A stretch of 64,000 nt of DNA from an uncultured Desulfobacter sp. (GTDB lineage Bacteria > Desulfobacterota > Desulfobacteria > Desulfobacterales > Desulfobacteraceae). The translations under genes and the position numbers were made by a program. Where the stretch lies: the NCBI RefSeq assembly GCF_963665355.1, contig NZ_OY762229.1, forward strand, positions 372,001-436,000, read 5' to 3'. The notes under the pieces were generated by a model. The model searched no databases. It saw only the letters and a program-made list of their open reading frames with translations, and was not told where the DNA came from. Positions within the stretch are counted from its first letter, which is position 1. Each line of letters starts with the position of its first letter. This document shows positions 17,683 through 24,888 of the stretch, one piece after another.

Positions 17683-17877
17683 ATGGAACACCAAGCCCTA
17701 TCACAAATCACCCCAACCGAAGCCCGGACCCTGCTGTCATTTATGCAGGCCCACATTCCCGCACCTAAAAGACTTAACCCTGCCATGACCTGGGAGGAAA
17801 GCCACCATATAGACCGGCTTTTTGACAAGGTCCGTGCAGTTCTTTCTTGCCGGGCGGACAAGGAGGTGGGCAAATGA
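17683..17877 (+). CDS. Small protein, first gene of second replication operon
   Basis: 64 residues from ATG 17683 behind CGGAGGCC. The frame is open upstream to 17479, but the strong ribosome site favours this start. The product (LSQITPTEARTLLSFMQAHI, then ESHHIDRLFDKVRAV) is helical and unrecognised. Its stop overlaps the next start as ATGA, beginning a chain of coupled genes through 21506. Confidence 0.6.
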   Translation: MEHQALSQITPTEARTLLSFMQAHIPAPKRLNPAMTWEESHHIDRLFDKVRAVLSCRADKEVGK

Positions 17878-18224
17878 AACCAAATCAAAATTCCACCACG
17901 CCTATCGTTCAACTAACATCCTACAAACAATCCACATGGAGGCAGCAAGCCAAACGGCTTCATGATGACGGCCATGAGGATTTCCGCATGGTTTGTGCTA
18001 CTGCACGAGCGTGCGCACAGCATCTTGCTTTCCCAAGAGACAATTCGTTTTTTGCTCTGATTAACAACATGAAGTTTATCGAAAAGAGTTTTTTCGAGCT
18101 CGAACACGCAACAGGGCAAATCGAAGAAATCTATAACAAGGCCTATTCTATTTCTGCCAAGGTAGATCCTTCTCAGTTGGCAGATGTGATCCAGTTTCCG
18201 GGAGAAAGGAGGGTGGCCAAATGA
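17874..18224 (+). CDS. Unknown protein of second replication operon
   Basis: 116 residues from ATG 17874, with AAGGAGGTGG upstream; it overlaps the preceding stop and the following start (ATGA both times). It is helical and soluble, with a central ARACAQHLAFPRDNSFFALI segment. No family recognised. The strict coupling to a replication gene suggests an element maintenance role. Confidence 0.65.
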   Translation: MKPNQNSTTPIVQLTSYKQSTWRQQAKRLHDDGHEDFRMVCATARACAQHLAFPRDNSFFALINNMKFIEKSFFELEHATGQIEEIYNKAYSISAKVDPSQLADVIQFPGERRVAK

Positions 18225-18984
18225 TTATCAGAACAGAAAAAAGAGCCAACTACACAAAATTGCCCAATGAGTTCCTGCTGGACGAAACCATTTCCGACAA
18301 GGCCAGGGGAACCCTTGCCCGCCTGTTGTCAAGACCGGACAAGTGGAACCTTAACGTCAATTACCTCGTGAAGACCGGCAAGGATGGCCATAAGGTCCGC
18401 GATCCGTGAACTTGAAGAGGCCGGATATATCCAGAGAGAAGTTTCCAGGCATGAGAACGGGCGGATAATTGGGGTTGAGTATATCATCCATGAAAGCCGG
18501 GTTAAACCCTGCGGGGATCGACCGGCACCAGAGCAACCCTGTGTGGTGGCAGGTGAGGAGAACGATGTCATCATTCTGGACCCCGAACCTGAATCAATCA
18601 TCCAAGAGCCCCCATCCCTGGTGGAGCCTGAGCCGGGAATCAACGCTAAGAAAGCCCATATTGAGGTTGCCGACATTACGGAAAACCACATGCGGGAAAC
18701 CGTAATCAAGGAAACCGCTCCTATAATAACAAATGATATTAAACAAAGACTGAGGGTAACAACGACTACTACGCCGAAATCTGAACCGGTACCTGCCATC
18801 TGTGATCAGGACATACCCATGCCGTTGCCGTCGTCGTGTTCCTCCAATGCCATTTTAAATCTTATCCCTGAGAAACACAAAAGCCCCATGGTGGTCACCT
18901 TTGTGAATAAAGCCATCGTTGACTACCCCGCAAAGGATGTTGAGGAGGCCGTTGCCTATGAAGTGGACCCCATGTCAAGACTGA
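18221..18984 (+). pseudogene. HTH replication protein, frameshifted and interrupted (N-terminal part)
   Basis: The gene starts at ATG 18221 (ribosome site AAGGAGGG) with NYTKLPNEFLLDETISDKA and RGTLARLLSRPDKWNLN, the winged-helix start of phage replication proteins. Near 18390 the frame shifts: the first frame ends at 18409, and the continuation AIRSAIRELEEAGYIQREVS is in the frame of 18384. A linker rich in Pro and Glu follows, then a helical block reading VVTFVNKAIVDYPAKDVEEA until about 18980, where unrelated DNA begins. The 3' end of the gene reappears after the IS3 element (20486-20672). It is the counterpart in module 2 of the initiator at 9964. Doubly broken, so non-functional unless recoded. 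Confidence 0.7.
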
Positions 18985-19283
18985 TTTTGACATTTTTTAA
19001 GCTACATTTTTTAGATTGAAACCCGCCTTCTTCCGACGGGACCGATGGCTTTGTTGTCCTTTTTTTTGTTGAAAAATTTCCCTCCTATGATATTTTCCGT
19101 CCGCCAGCTCGGAGGATAGGGCAATGCTGGGAAGCAACCCGAGCGCCGTAGCTGGTGATGGAAGCATGAGAGCAGTGTACAAGCATGTATGCTGCTCTTT
19201 CCCATGCATCCATCCTTAATGCGATAAATCCAATCCCCGCGCCTTAGCGCGGAATAATACCCCGTAGGGTCGCCGGGGGCATA
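18985..19283. other. Unexplained 300-bp filler between broken gene and IS3
   Basis: The replication gene is lost at about 18980 and the IS3 element starts near 19284; the bases between fit neither. They include the small palindromes CCGCGCCTTAGCGCGG (about 19236) and CCCGTAGGGT, and no gene. They may be the stub of an older mobile element on which IS3 landed with a deletion. Confidence 0.35.
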
Positions 19284-19293
19284 TGGATTTCCG

Positions 19294-20130
19294 TCAAGCG
19301 GTTCGATAAACGGATGCTGGCGCCTTGTACCCCAGGGCTTGATGCAGCCTTTCCTTATTATAGAAGTTAATAAAGGCCTTTAAGGAGCTCTGAGCCTCCC
19401 TCATTGTCCGGTAATCCTTCAGATAAACCTCCTCATACTTGATGGTTCTCCATAATCGTTCAACAAAAACGTTGTCCAGCGCTCTCCCTTTTGAATCCAT
19501 GCTGATTCGAATCTCCCTCTCTTTCAAAATAGACAAGAATTTCAATGAGGTATACTGACTGCCTTGATCAGTATTGAAAATTTCAGGTTTAGAAAGGCAG
19601 AGAGCCTCTTCCAAGACCTCTATACAAAACGTGTTTTCAAGGGTGTTGCTGAGCCGCCATGACAGCACGTAGCGACTGAACCAATCTATCACCGCAGTCA
19701 GGTACATGAAGCCGTTCCCGATTCTGATATAGGTAATATCTGTGCTCCAGACATGGTCCGGCCTGTCAATGACGACATCTTTCAGTAAGTATGGGTATAT
19801 CTTATGATTTTCATTCCTTTTTGTAGTTTGGGGTTTAGGATAGATGGCTTCTATCCGCATTAGTTTCATCAACCGCTGAATTCGTTTCCGGTTAACCGGA
19901 TGGCCGAGGGCCTTGAGGTAAGCGGTCAACCGCCTACTCCCGTAAAAAGGGGTCCTGGTGTGCTGCTCATCCAACAGATCCATCAGGGTAAGAGTATATG
20001 AATCTACAAGCTTCGGCTTGTAATACAGGACCCCTTTTGAAATTTGCAGCAGTTCACACTGTCTGGTAATGCTGATCTCAGGATGTTTTTTGTCAACCAG
20101 GCGCCTTCTGTCAGCTACTGATTCTCTCAA
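19294..20130 (-). CDS. IS3-family transposase OrfB (integrase core)
   Basis: 278 residues, full length. Begins with the HTH_21-like region (ARTPFYGSRRLTAYLKALGH, after a TTG start), then an rve integrase core with catalytic Asp in DHVWSTDITYIRIG, Asp in IFNTDQGSQYTSL and Glu in SKGRALDNVFVERLWRTIKY. It ends RLHQALGYKAPASVY, as in other IS3 proteins. It is probably expressed as an OrfAB fusion by -1 slippage. The stop lies inside the left terminal repeat. Confidence 0.93.
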   Translation of the reverse strand: MRESVADRRRLVDKKHPEISITRQCELLQISKGVLYYKPKLVDSYTLTLMDLLDEQHTRTPFYGSRRLTAYLKALGHPVNRKRIQRLMKLMRIEAIYPKPQTTKRNENHKIYPYLLKDVVIDRPDHVWSTDITYIRIGNGFMYLTAVIDWFSRYVLSWRLSNTLENTFCIEVLEEALCLSKPEIFNTDQGSQYTSLKFLSILKEREIRISMDSKGRALDNVFVERLWRTIKYEEVYLKDYRTMREAQSSLKAFINFYNKERLHQALGYKAPASVYRTA

Positions 20131-20401
20131 CCTTTTTTTTTAACCAGTCATTCTCAACGCTGAGCTGACCGATCTGTTTGTATAAATTTTCTATCAGGTT
20201 TTGTGTGTCGTGACTTTCCTTTCTGTCCTTCTGGGCTGTTGAGAAGAGATTGGGAAGCCCCTCCAGAGCCTCCTTCTTCCACCTGGTCAGCAATGATCGG
20301 TGAACTTCGTATTTAGATGCCAGCTCAGAAATCGTGTTTTGTTCCTTAATCACCTCAACTGCAACTTTTGCCTTGAACTTGCCGCTGTAATTCTTTCTCA
20401 T
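20111..20401 (-). CDS. IS3-family OrfA
   Basis: 96 residues: KFKAKVAVEVIKEQNTISEL and ASKYEVHRSLLTRWKKEALE form the helix-turn-helix, followed by a leucine-zipper-like tail (LIENLYKQIGQLSVENDWL). At 20133-20141 a run of nine A on the coding strand allows a -1 slip into OrfB just before the OrfA stop. ATG is preceded by AAAGGAGG. Confidence 0.92.
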   Translation of the reverse strand: MRKNYSGKFKAKVAVEVIKEQNTISELASKYEVHRSLLTRWKKEALEGLPNLFSTAQKDRKESHDTQNLIENLYKQIGQLSVENDWLKKKVERISS

Positions 20402-20485
20402 GGACCTCCTTTGTCTGGTGAAAATCGAACCGGGCTTTTAGCACGTCAAGTGTCTCTTAGCAATCGGTTCAAATTTCGGGGTCCA

Positions 20486-20672
20486 TTATAGGGCTGCCGG
20501 GTATCTTGATTCGATACTGGAACAGAGTGCCCAGGGATTCACATGGGGCCAGATGCCTAGGGGTGGGTTCCACAATGGATTTGTCACCGGCTCCAGGAGA
20601 ATGGATGCCAACCTTGCCGCCTGCCTTGACTTTGTGGCCTATTGCGAAGGGCAAAAGGAGGTGATGGCATGA
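20486..20672 (+). pseudogene. C-terminal end of the interrupted replication protein
   Basis: Directly after IS3 an open frame reads AAGYLDSILEQSAQGFTWGQ and DANLAACLDFVAYCEGQKEV to TGA 20670-20672, which overlaps the next ATG. It has no start of its own, and its position and coupling fit the missing 3' end of the gene begun at 18221. Confidence 0.65.
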
Positions 20673-21211
20673 TACCTGAAACCGACGGCAAACAGTTCAG
20701 TGAAATCATGTTCGGCCTTGCTGAGAACTACCCGGGCACGAACCTTACCCCGAACGGTTTAAGGATGCGCTTTGAAGCCCTGAAAGAATTCAGTATCGAT
20801 CAGATCTCCCAGGCGGCCACACTCCTTTTGAAAAATCATAGATTCAACACCATGCCCACGGTGGGCGACTTCATCCGGGTCATTGATTCGGCAAGCGGGA
20901 ATATCCCGATTGAAGACCGGGCAGAGATCGAGGCTGGGAAGATTCTTGACCACCTGCACAGATACGGCAAAGCGATTATGCCTGAATTCGATGATCCGAT
21001 CACACGGCATTTGATGACCACCAGGTGGAAATACGGCTCATGGGCGGCATATGTGGTTGAGGCTGATCTCAAATGGTGGCACAAGGCTTTTGTTCGGGCC
21101 TATCAAGCCTATACCGCCGGGGTTGGTATGGATTGTCTATCTAATCTGGCTGGATTGAATCAGCTTGCCGGGGAAATCGGGAATTGGGGAAAGGGGGCCA
21201 CTCATGCTTGA
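20669..21211 (+). CDS. Replication protein, possible helicase loader (copy 2)
   Basis: 180 residues from ATG 20669, behind AAGGAGGTG; a longer frame from 20642 is less likely. It is a paralogue of the protein at 10790-11386: both share FGLAENYPGTNL-like N termini, then LRMRFEALKEFSIDQISQAA versus the equivalent in copy 1, and a C-terminal THRW/TTRWKYGS block followed by KWWHKAFVRAYQAY. It is the first intact gene after the broken replication initiator, and its stop overlaps the next gene. Helicase loading is inferred from position and weak likeness. Confidence 0.6.
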   Translation: MIPETDGKQFSEIMFGLAENYPGTNLTPNGLRMRFEALKEFSIDQISQAATLLLKNHRFNTMPTVGDFIRVIDSASGNIPIEDRAEIEAGKILDHLHRYGKAIMPEFDDPITRHLMTTRWKYGSWAAYVVEADLKWWHKAFVRAYQAYTAGVGMDCLSNLAGLNQLAGEIGNWGKGATHA

Positions 21212-21506
21212 TACCACCAACTCCACAGATAAAGACGAAATCAGATATGCCATAGCAAAACAGACATCCTCAATGCAGAGTATTGAAACCAGTTACGGGA
21301 ACATTGATCTTGACGACGAACTGAACCAGGCCGTCCAGGATGCCGTTGAGCGTGTTCTTTACAAGCGCCTGGGAGAACGCCCACACCTGTCCATCGAGAC
21401 GGTGGAGCTGGCCGACGTGCAAATAGAAGCCATTGACAGAATGGTGGATCTGACCGGGAAATCATTTGATAGCCTGGTGCAACTGATGTTTGATTGGGGG
21501 TTTTGA
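21204..21506 (+). CDS. Unknown protein ending second replication operon
   Basis: 100 residues from ATG 21204, overlapping the previous stop by eight bases. It is acidic and helical (LDDELNQAVQDAVERVLYKR, then LSIETVELADVQIEAIDRMV). Not recognised. A terminator follows at 21563. Confidence 0.6.
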   Translation: MLDTTNSTDKDEIRYAIAKQTSSMQSIETSYGNIDLDDELNQAVQDAVERVLYKRLGERPHLSIETVELADVQIEAIDRMVDLTGKSFDSLVQLMFDWGF

Positions 21507-21562
21507 ATCCTGGGATAGTCTGGCCCGGTTTATAAAGTCCGAATAGTGTAACCTGACCCACA

Positions 21563-21588
21563 CGCCCCTGGTTCGCCGGGGGCTTTTT
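21563..21588 (+). terminator. Intrinsic terminator of second replication operon
   Basis: GCCCCTGG pairs with CCGGGGGC across a TTCG loop, followed by TTTTT. A very stable tetraloop hairpin, 57 bases after the 21506 stop. Confidence 0.75.
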
Positions 21589-22149
21589 GTGTGGCGGAAA
21601 GTTACGGCCCCCTCTTGAATCTTAGAGTTTCACTAACTCGACCATGAGTCGAATTAGATTCACTGTACAATTGATAATCAAAAGTACAATTGTGATTAAT
21701 GCAAAAATAGCCTCCATCACATCGCCTCCTTTCAAGGGTTAAGGGTTAGTAGTTAGCATTTGGGTTGCTCTTTAAATAGAGCCCCTTGGCATATTTCATC
21801 CTACTTCCCAAGGCTTAGATCAAGGGGGGTCGTAACGCCTCAAAAATTATCAATATATATAAGATTATACTTGCGTTTGAGGATACGAAAAATCAATTAT
21901 TATGAAACATTATTGAGGAGGTTGGATACAGAAGATTGGCCGAAAATTCGGCTGAATATATCTGTGGCGACGCCTGGGAGGACTCCCCATTTTTGGGGAG
22001 TGTATCGTTGTGGGATTTTCCCGTAACGGAATAGAGGGGTGTCATGTGATATGATACCCCTCGTTGGTGGCGCTGTGTCAACTATCCCTTTTAAGTGTTG
22101 AAATTCAACCCATGATTGCTATCTTTTGGATATATCCAAGGATGTTATT
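21589..22149. other. Non-coding gap near right end of element 1
   Basis: No gene supported; a short divergent repeat (GATACCCCTC at about 22052 and CCATTTTTGGGGAG at about 21987) was noted but has no clear meaning. Confidence 0.35.
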
Positions 22150-22425
22150 ATGATCGCTAAAATAATATCAATTACCAACACAAGGACCAAAAACAGAATA
22201 GATTCCAAAGACAGAATGGGATTCAATGCTGGGGTCCCGGGCCGTAAGAAAGAGCGGCGCAATAAGCCGTATGACCGCAGAAAAAGTGTCAGAGAAGGTG
22301 TGATTGTTACGTTGTCCTTTAAGAAAGATCGCAGAAAAAATCCTGACCGTCGCTATATTCATGCATCAGGCGGGCTCGTGCCGGCAGATAATTCCAAAGG
22401 ATCTATTTATGATGTTAATGGATAA
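22150..22425 (+). CDS. Small basic protein near right end of element 1
   Basis: 91 residues from ATG 22150 (AAGGATGTT upstream; another ATG lies eight codons earlier). It is strongly basic and has two related motifs, NKPYDRRKSVREGV and KKDRRKNPDRRYIHA. This DRR repeat pattern is seen in short proteins of proteobacteria without assigned function. It may bind nucleic acid. Last gene before the integrase arm repeats. Confidence 0.6.
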   Translation: MIAKIISITNTRTKNRIDSKDRMGFNAGVPGRKKERRNKPYDRRKSVREGVIVTLSFKKDRRKNPDRRYIHASGGLVPADNSKGSIYDVNG

Positions 22426-22545
22426 TTAAAAGGTTTCCAGGGACCAATTACCCGCGGCAGGGTAATAAAAAACTGAAACCCTTCCCGGTATTCACCCCTA
22501 TCAAAATTAAAATGAGGTGGTTGGATCGAAAGTTGTTTACCTGTA

Positions 22546-22591
22546 TTTACCCTGATTTTATAATCAAAGGTTGGAAATAGGGTTGGAAAAT
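22546..22591 (+). repeat. Right inner repeat of element 1, probable integrase arm site
   Basis: About 40 of 46 bases match 856-901, in the same direction and with identical internal spacing. It lies 60 bases inside the right attachment site. Confidence 0.65.
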
Positions 22592-22650
22592 CATTAATCA
22601 CAAAAACAAAAGGCTCCCAGCAAAAACGCTGAAAGCCTTTATTATCAATG

Positions 22651-22695
22651 TGGTGATCCCACCGGGAATCGAACCCGGGTTTCCGGCGTGAGAGG
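22651..22695 (-). repeat. Attachment site 2: tRNA-Glu 3' copy between the two elements
   Basis: Identical 45-bp copy of the tRNA-Glu 3' half. A terminator-like hairpin lies just beyond it on the left (about 22605-22640), as at the other two sites. It is the shared junction of elements 1 and 2. Confidence 0.85.
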
Positions 22696-22776
22696 ACTTT
22701 AATACCACCCCATAAACACTGAAACCCCTGGTTTTTCGTTACAAGGGGAATAAAAAAACACATGAAATACATAGCG

Positions 22777-22800
22777 TTTTGTATCCGTATTTGTATCCGG
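22777..22800 (+). repeat. Left inner repeat of element 2
   Basis: Two tandem copies of TTTGTATCCG (22777-22800) are matched by two at 27517-27540 at the other end of element 2, in the same direction. They differ from the element-1 repeats, as expected for sites of a different integrase. Confidence 0.65.
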
Positions 22801-23367
22801 TATTAATTAATACATCACCAGTTGTGCACCTGCTCCGCCAAAGACGTTTTACTGCTGTAACGACCTTGATTGCCCTTTAATTCATCGCACCTTTTTTACA
22901 ATTTTTTCATCGCAGGCTTTTTGACAATGCCCTCAACCATTAATGGTAATAAGGATCATAAAATTTACTGGTAATGTTTCCGGGTAGACACAATATTCGG
23001 TGGTCGGATAATTTTAGAAAAAGTACTCAATCATACCATTATGTTGGCCATAGCATTTCTCATTTTTGATTTTCTGAAAAAGGAAATTAACAGGGCATAT
23101 TCTTTCCTGCTTGCATTACCGGTTTTAGTATGTTTAATCTTTGATAATCTTGATTATCTTTTTTGACCAGCCTGTCTGAATTGGTTGGATAACATTCAAA
23201 TTTTCAGGATATTCAGAAAAAAACTGGATAATAAGCGGATGTACAGAACCACACATCATATTGTTGGCATTTTAATATTAAAATTGAAACTACGAACATA
23301 ATGGCTATTCATAAAATTTAATTTCATTGTTCAAATGCAGGGTTTCAATAAAGAGTTAAGGAGTACT
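22801..23367. other. Non-coding AT-rich gap in element 2
   Basis: No gene; AT-rich. Nothing recognised beyond the repeats at its left edge. Confidence 0.4.
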
Positions 23368-23832
23368 ATGATTGCTTTTCTTTCTATTTTAGGAACATTA
23401 TTATCAGTTGTAGCTTCCTTTATTGCTGGCTGGTTTGTCGCAACCGACAAAAATCGAAATGAATTATTCAAACAAAAATTAGAATCTTATAAAAAATTAT
23501 CTGCCCAAGTTGCAAAAGTTTACACACTTGGAGGGGCTCTCGAAAAAATATCAGATAGTGAAATTGACAATGAAACAAGAGAAGACGTTTATAAAAAAGA
23601 AGCAGTTATCTTGCTAAATATGACTTTTAGTGAAATGCTTTTTTTAGAGCAAGCCACATTAAAACAAGTTTACAGATTTATTCAAATGAAGCCTTCTGAA
23701 TACAACAAAAATAAAGAAGAAATTAACAAAATAATAGATATATTTCGAGAAGATCTCAGCCTGCAAAGGCTTAATGTGATGAATCAGTTATCGACATTAG
23801 CACTCGACATCAAAAAGCTTTTATACAAATAA
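23368..23832 (+). CDS. Small membrane-anchored coiled-coil protein, cargo of element 2
   Basis: 154 residues from ATG 23368 (TAAGGAG upstream; the ATG at 23335 has none). One N-terminal transmembrane helix (IAFLSILGTLLSVVASFIAG), then a charged, helical cytoplasmic-type domain (LFKQKLESYKKLSAQVAKVY). It is AT-rich and unlike the backbone. No family recognised. A single-span helical protein carried as the only cargo of a minimal element is a reasonable superinfection-exclusion or defence candidate, but nothing in the sequence proves this. Confidence 0.7.
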   Translation: MIAFLSILGTLLSVVASFIAGWFVATDKNRNELFKQKLESYKKLSAQVAKVYTLGGALEKISDSEIDNETREDVYKKEAVILLNMTFSEMLFLEQATLKQVYRFIQMKPSEYNKNKEEINKIIDIFREDLSLQRLNVMNQLSTLALDIKKLLYK

Positions 23833-24033
23833 AAAACTAGAAAATTTACAAAGTTTAAACATAATGCACATCACAAACATCTTGTGTCTCTTTTTTCTTC
23901 TGTTTATAAATGATTATAAAACAGCAAACGAAGCGCCTGGAACATCCAGCGCGGGTACCAAGCATAGACCAAAGCCCTTCAAAGAGTCCCATTTAACTCT
24001 TTTTTTCCAGACCGATAACCTATCCAGAACCAT

Positions 24034-24287
24034 AAACGCTTTTCTCTCGGCGAATGCCACTATCCAGTCTTTCAGCTTTTAAAAAAAAGAAAATTTATTT
24101 TCTCTTGGCCTCCGCGGCCTGGAGCTTCGCTCAGGGTCACAAAATCTGCATCATTTCTGCCGGCTAAAAAAGCAACATGTAATTAAAAAACTGAATCCGG
24201 CAAAATGATGTAGTTTTGTGAGCCCAACAACCGTAGGGCGTTAGCGTATTGCCACTGGTTTCCCCCTGGAGCTCGTGAAAAGCGTTT
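24034..24287. repeat. Large nested inverted-repeat structure, candidate replication origin
   Basis: Outer arms AAACGCTTTTC (24034-24044) and GAAAAGCGTTT (24277-24287) enclose an inner pair, 24134-24163 with 24197-24225, in which about 26 of 30 bases are complementary (GCATCATTT and AAATGATGT at the core). A smaller AAGAAAAT/ATTTTCTC hairpin lies at about 24086-24105. No gene is present. The element encodes a rolling-circle-type initiator 600 bases downstream, and such hairpins are typical of nicking or single-strand origins. Confidence 0.55.
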
Positions 24288-24444
24288 CTATAGCCTCATA
24301 CTCAATGAAATTATCAATGATCTTTTCTGGTATTTCCAGCCAAGATCTTCAAAAAATATATATAAACAGCTTGACAGGTATGAATTAGTCTTATATATGC
24401 TTATCAATACGTACTTATGCATACTAATGAAAAGGATTATTTCT

Positions 24445-24696
24445 ATGTCAAAAAAGACCAGGTACACTTTAACCCTTCCAGACGAAGAAACAAAAATTGT
24501 AAAAGAATTTTTGTCATTGTTTGAACTCACCCTTTCAGGAATACTCAGTCAATATATTATAAGTCTCCATGATAAAATTACTGAGGCAAAAGGTTTTTAT
24601 AGCAAACGTCCTGGATCTTGGACACTTGACGAATTAGCAGCTTTTAAAAAGCAAATAGCCACGATACCAGATTTCGATGAGGATATTAGTGAATAA
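24445..24696 (+). CDS. Small DNA-binding-like protein of element 2
   Basis: 83 residues from ATG 24445 (AAAGGA upstream); a longer frame from 24397 is less likely. KKTRYTLTLPDEETKIVKEF followed by LFELTLSGILSQYIISLHDK resembles a ribbon-helix-helix repressor. The acidic C-terminal tail could mask DNA or contact the initiator. It may control the rep gene that follows after a hairpin. Family call is tentative. Confidence 0.55.
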   Translation: MSKKTRYTLTLPDEETKIVKEFLSLFELTLSGILSQYIISLHDKITEAKGFYSKRPGSWTLDELAAFKKQIATIPDFDEDISE

Positions 24697-24710
24697 GAGT
24701 GCATAAAAAA

Positions 24711-24742
24711 CCTCTGGTCGGTGTTCCAGCACCAACCAGAGG
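24711..24742. terminator. Strong hairpin between repressor-like gene and rep
   Basis: CCTCTGGTCGGTG (24711-24723) pairs with CACCAACCAGAGG (24730-24742), with A-rich sequence on the left side. The lack of a T run downstream makes it a better terminator for the minus strand, or a barrier/attenuator before rep. Confidence 0.5.
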
Positions 24743-24888
24743 CCAGAGTCCCAAAGAGAGTAAGAGTTTGCGGAAACTTTATTAACTCGGGACGCTTCTT
24801 TTATATATTAGTCTAAAAGTTGTGTCAATTTAGAGCCTCTTTGGGTGTTTGAGTCATTTATAATTTCCAAATTCTAAAGAGGTTTTTT

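Larger units (their letters stand above)
19284..20485 (-). mobile_element. IS3-family insertion sequence
   Basis: Two overlapping frames (OrfA 20111-20401, OrfB 19294-20130) with an A9 slippage run between them. The right end, read inward, begins TGGACCCCGAAATTTG and the left end TGGATTTCCGTCAAGC, an imperfect terminal repeat with TG at both outer ends. The resulting length of about 1.2 kb is normal. No matching 3-4 bp target duplication is seen (ATA left, TTA right), which suggests deletion or recombination after insertion. Boundaries are approximate on the left. Confidence 0.75.
716..22695. mobile_element. Integrative element 1 (satellite or prophage-remnant type) at tRNA-Glu
   Basis: The element is bounded by 45-bp tRNA-Glu 3' repeats (716-760 and 22651-22695) and by a second, inner pair of direct repeats (856-901 and 22546-22591). 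It holds one tyrosine recombinase at the left end (954), an Xis-like HTH gene (8841), an antirepressor (9108), phage-type replication genes (9964-11386 and 18221-21211), and terminase genes (12262-14383). No portal, capsid, tail or lysis gene is seen. An IS66-type transposon (4048-7487) and an IS3-family element (19284-20485) have landed in it and several genes are broken, so it is probably defective. The gene set suggests a phage satellite, but a prophage that lost its structural genes explains it equally well. Confidence 0.75.

Noticed and set aside
18997-19209. Minus-strand frame in the 300-bp filler
   Set aside because: Basic low-complexity product, no ribosome site; more likely non-coding remnant.
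23864-24082. Short plus-strand frame after the membrane protein gene
   Set aside because: It runs into the inverted-repeat structure and has no ribosome site.
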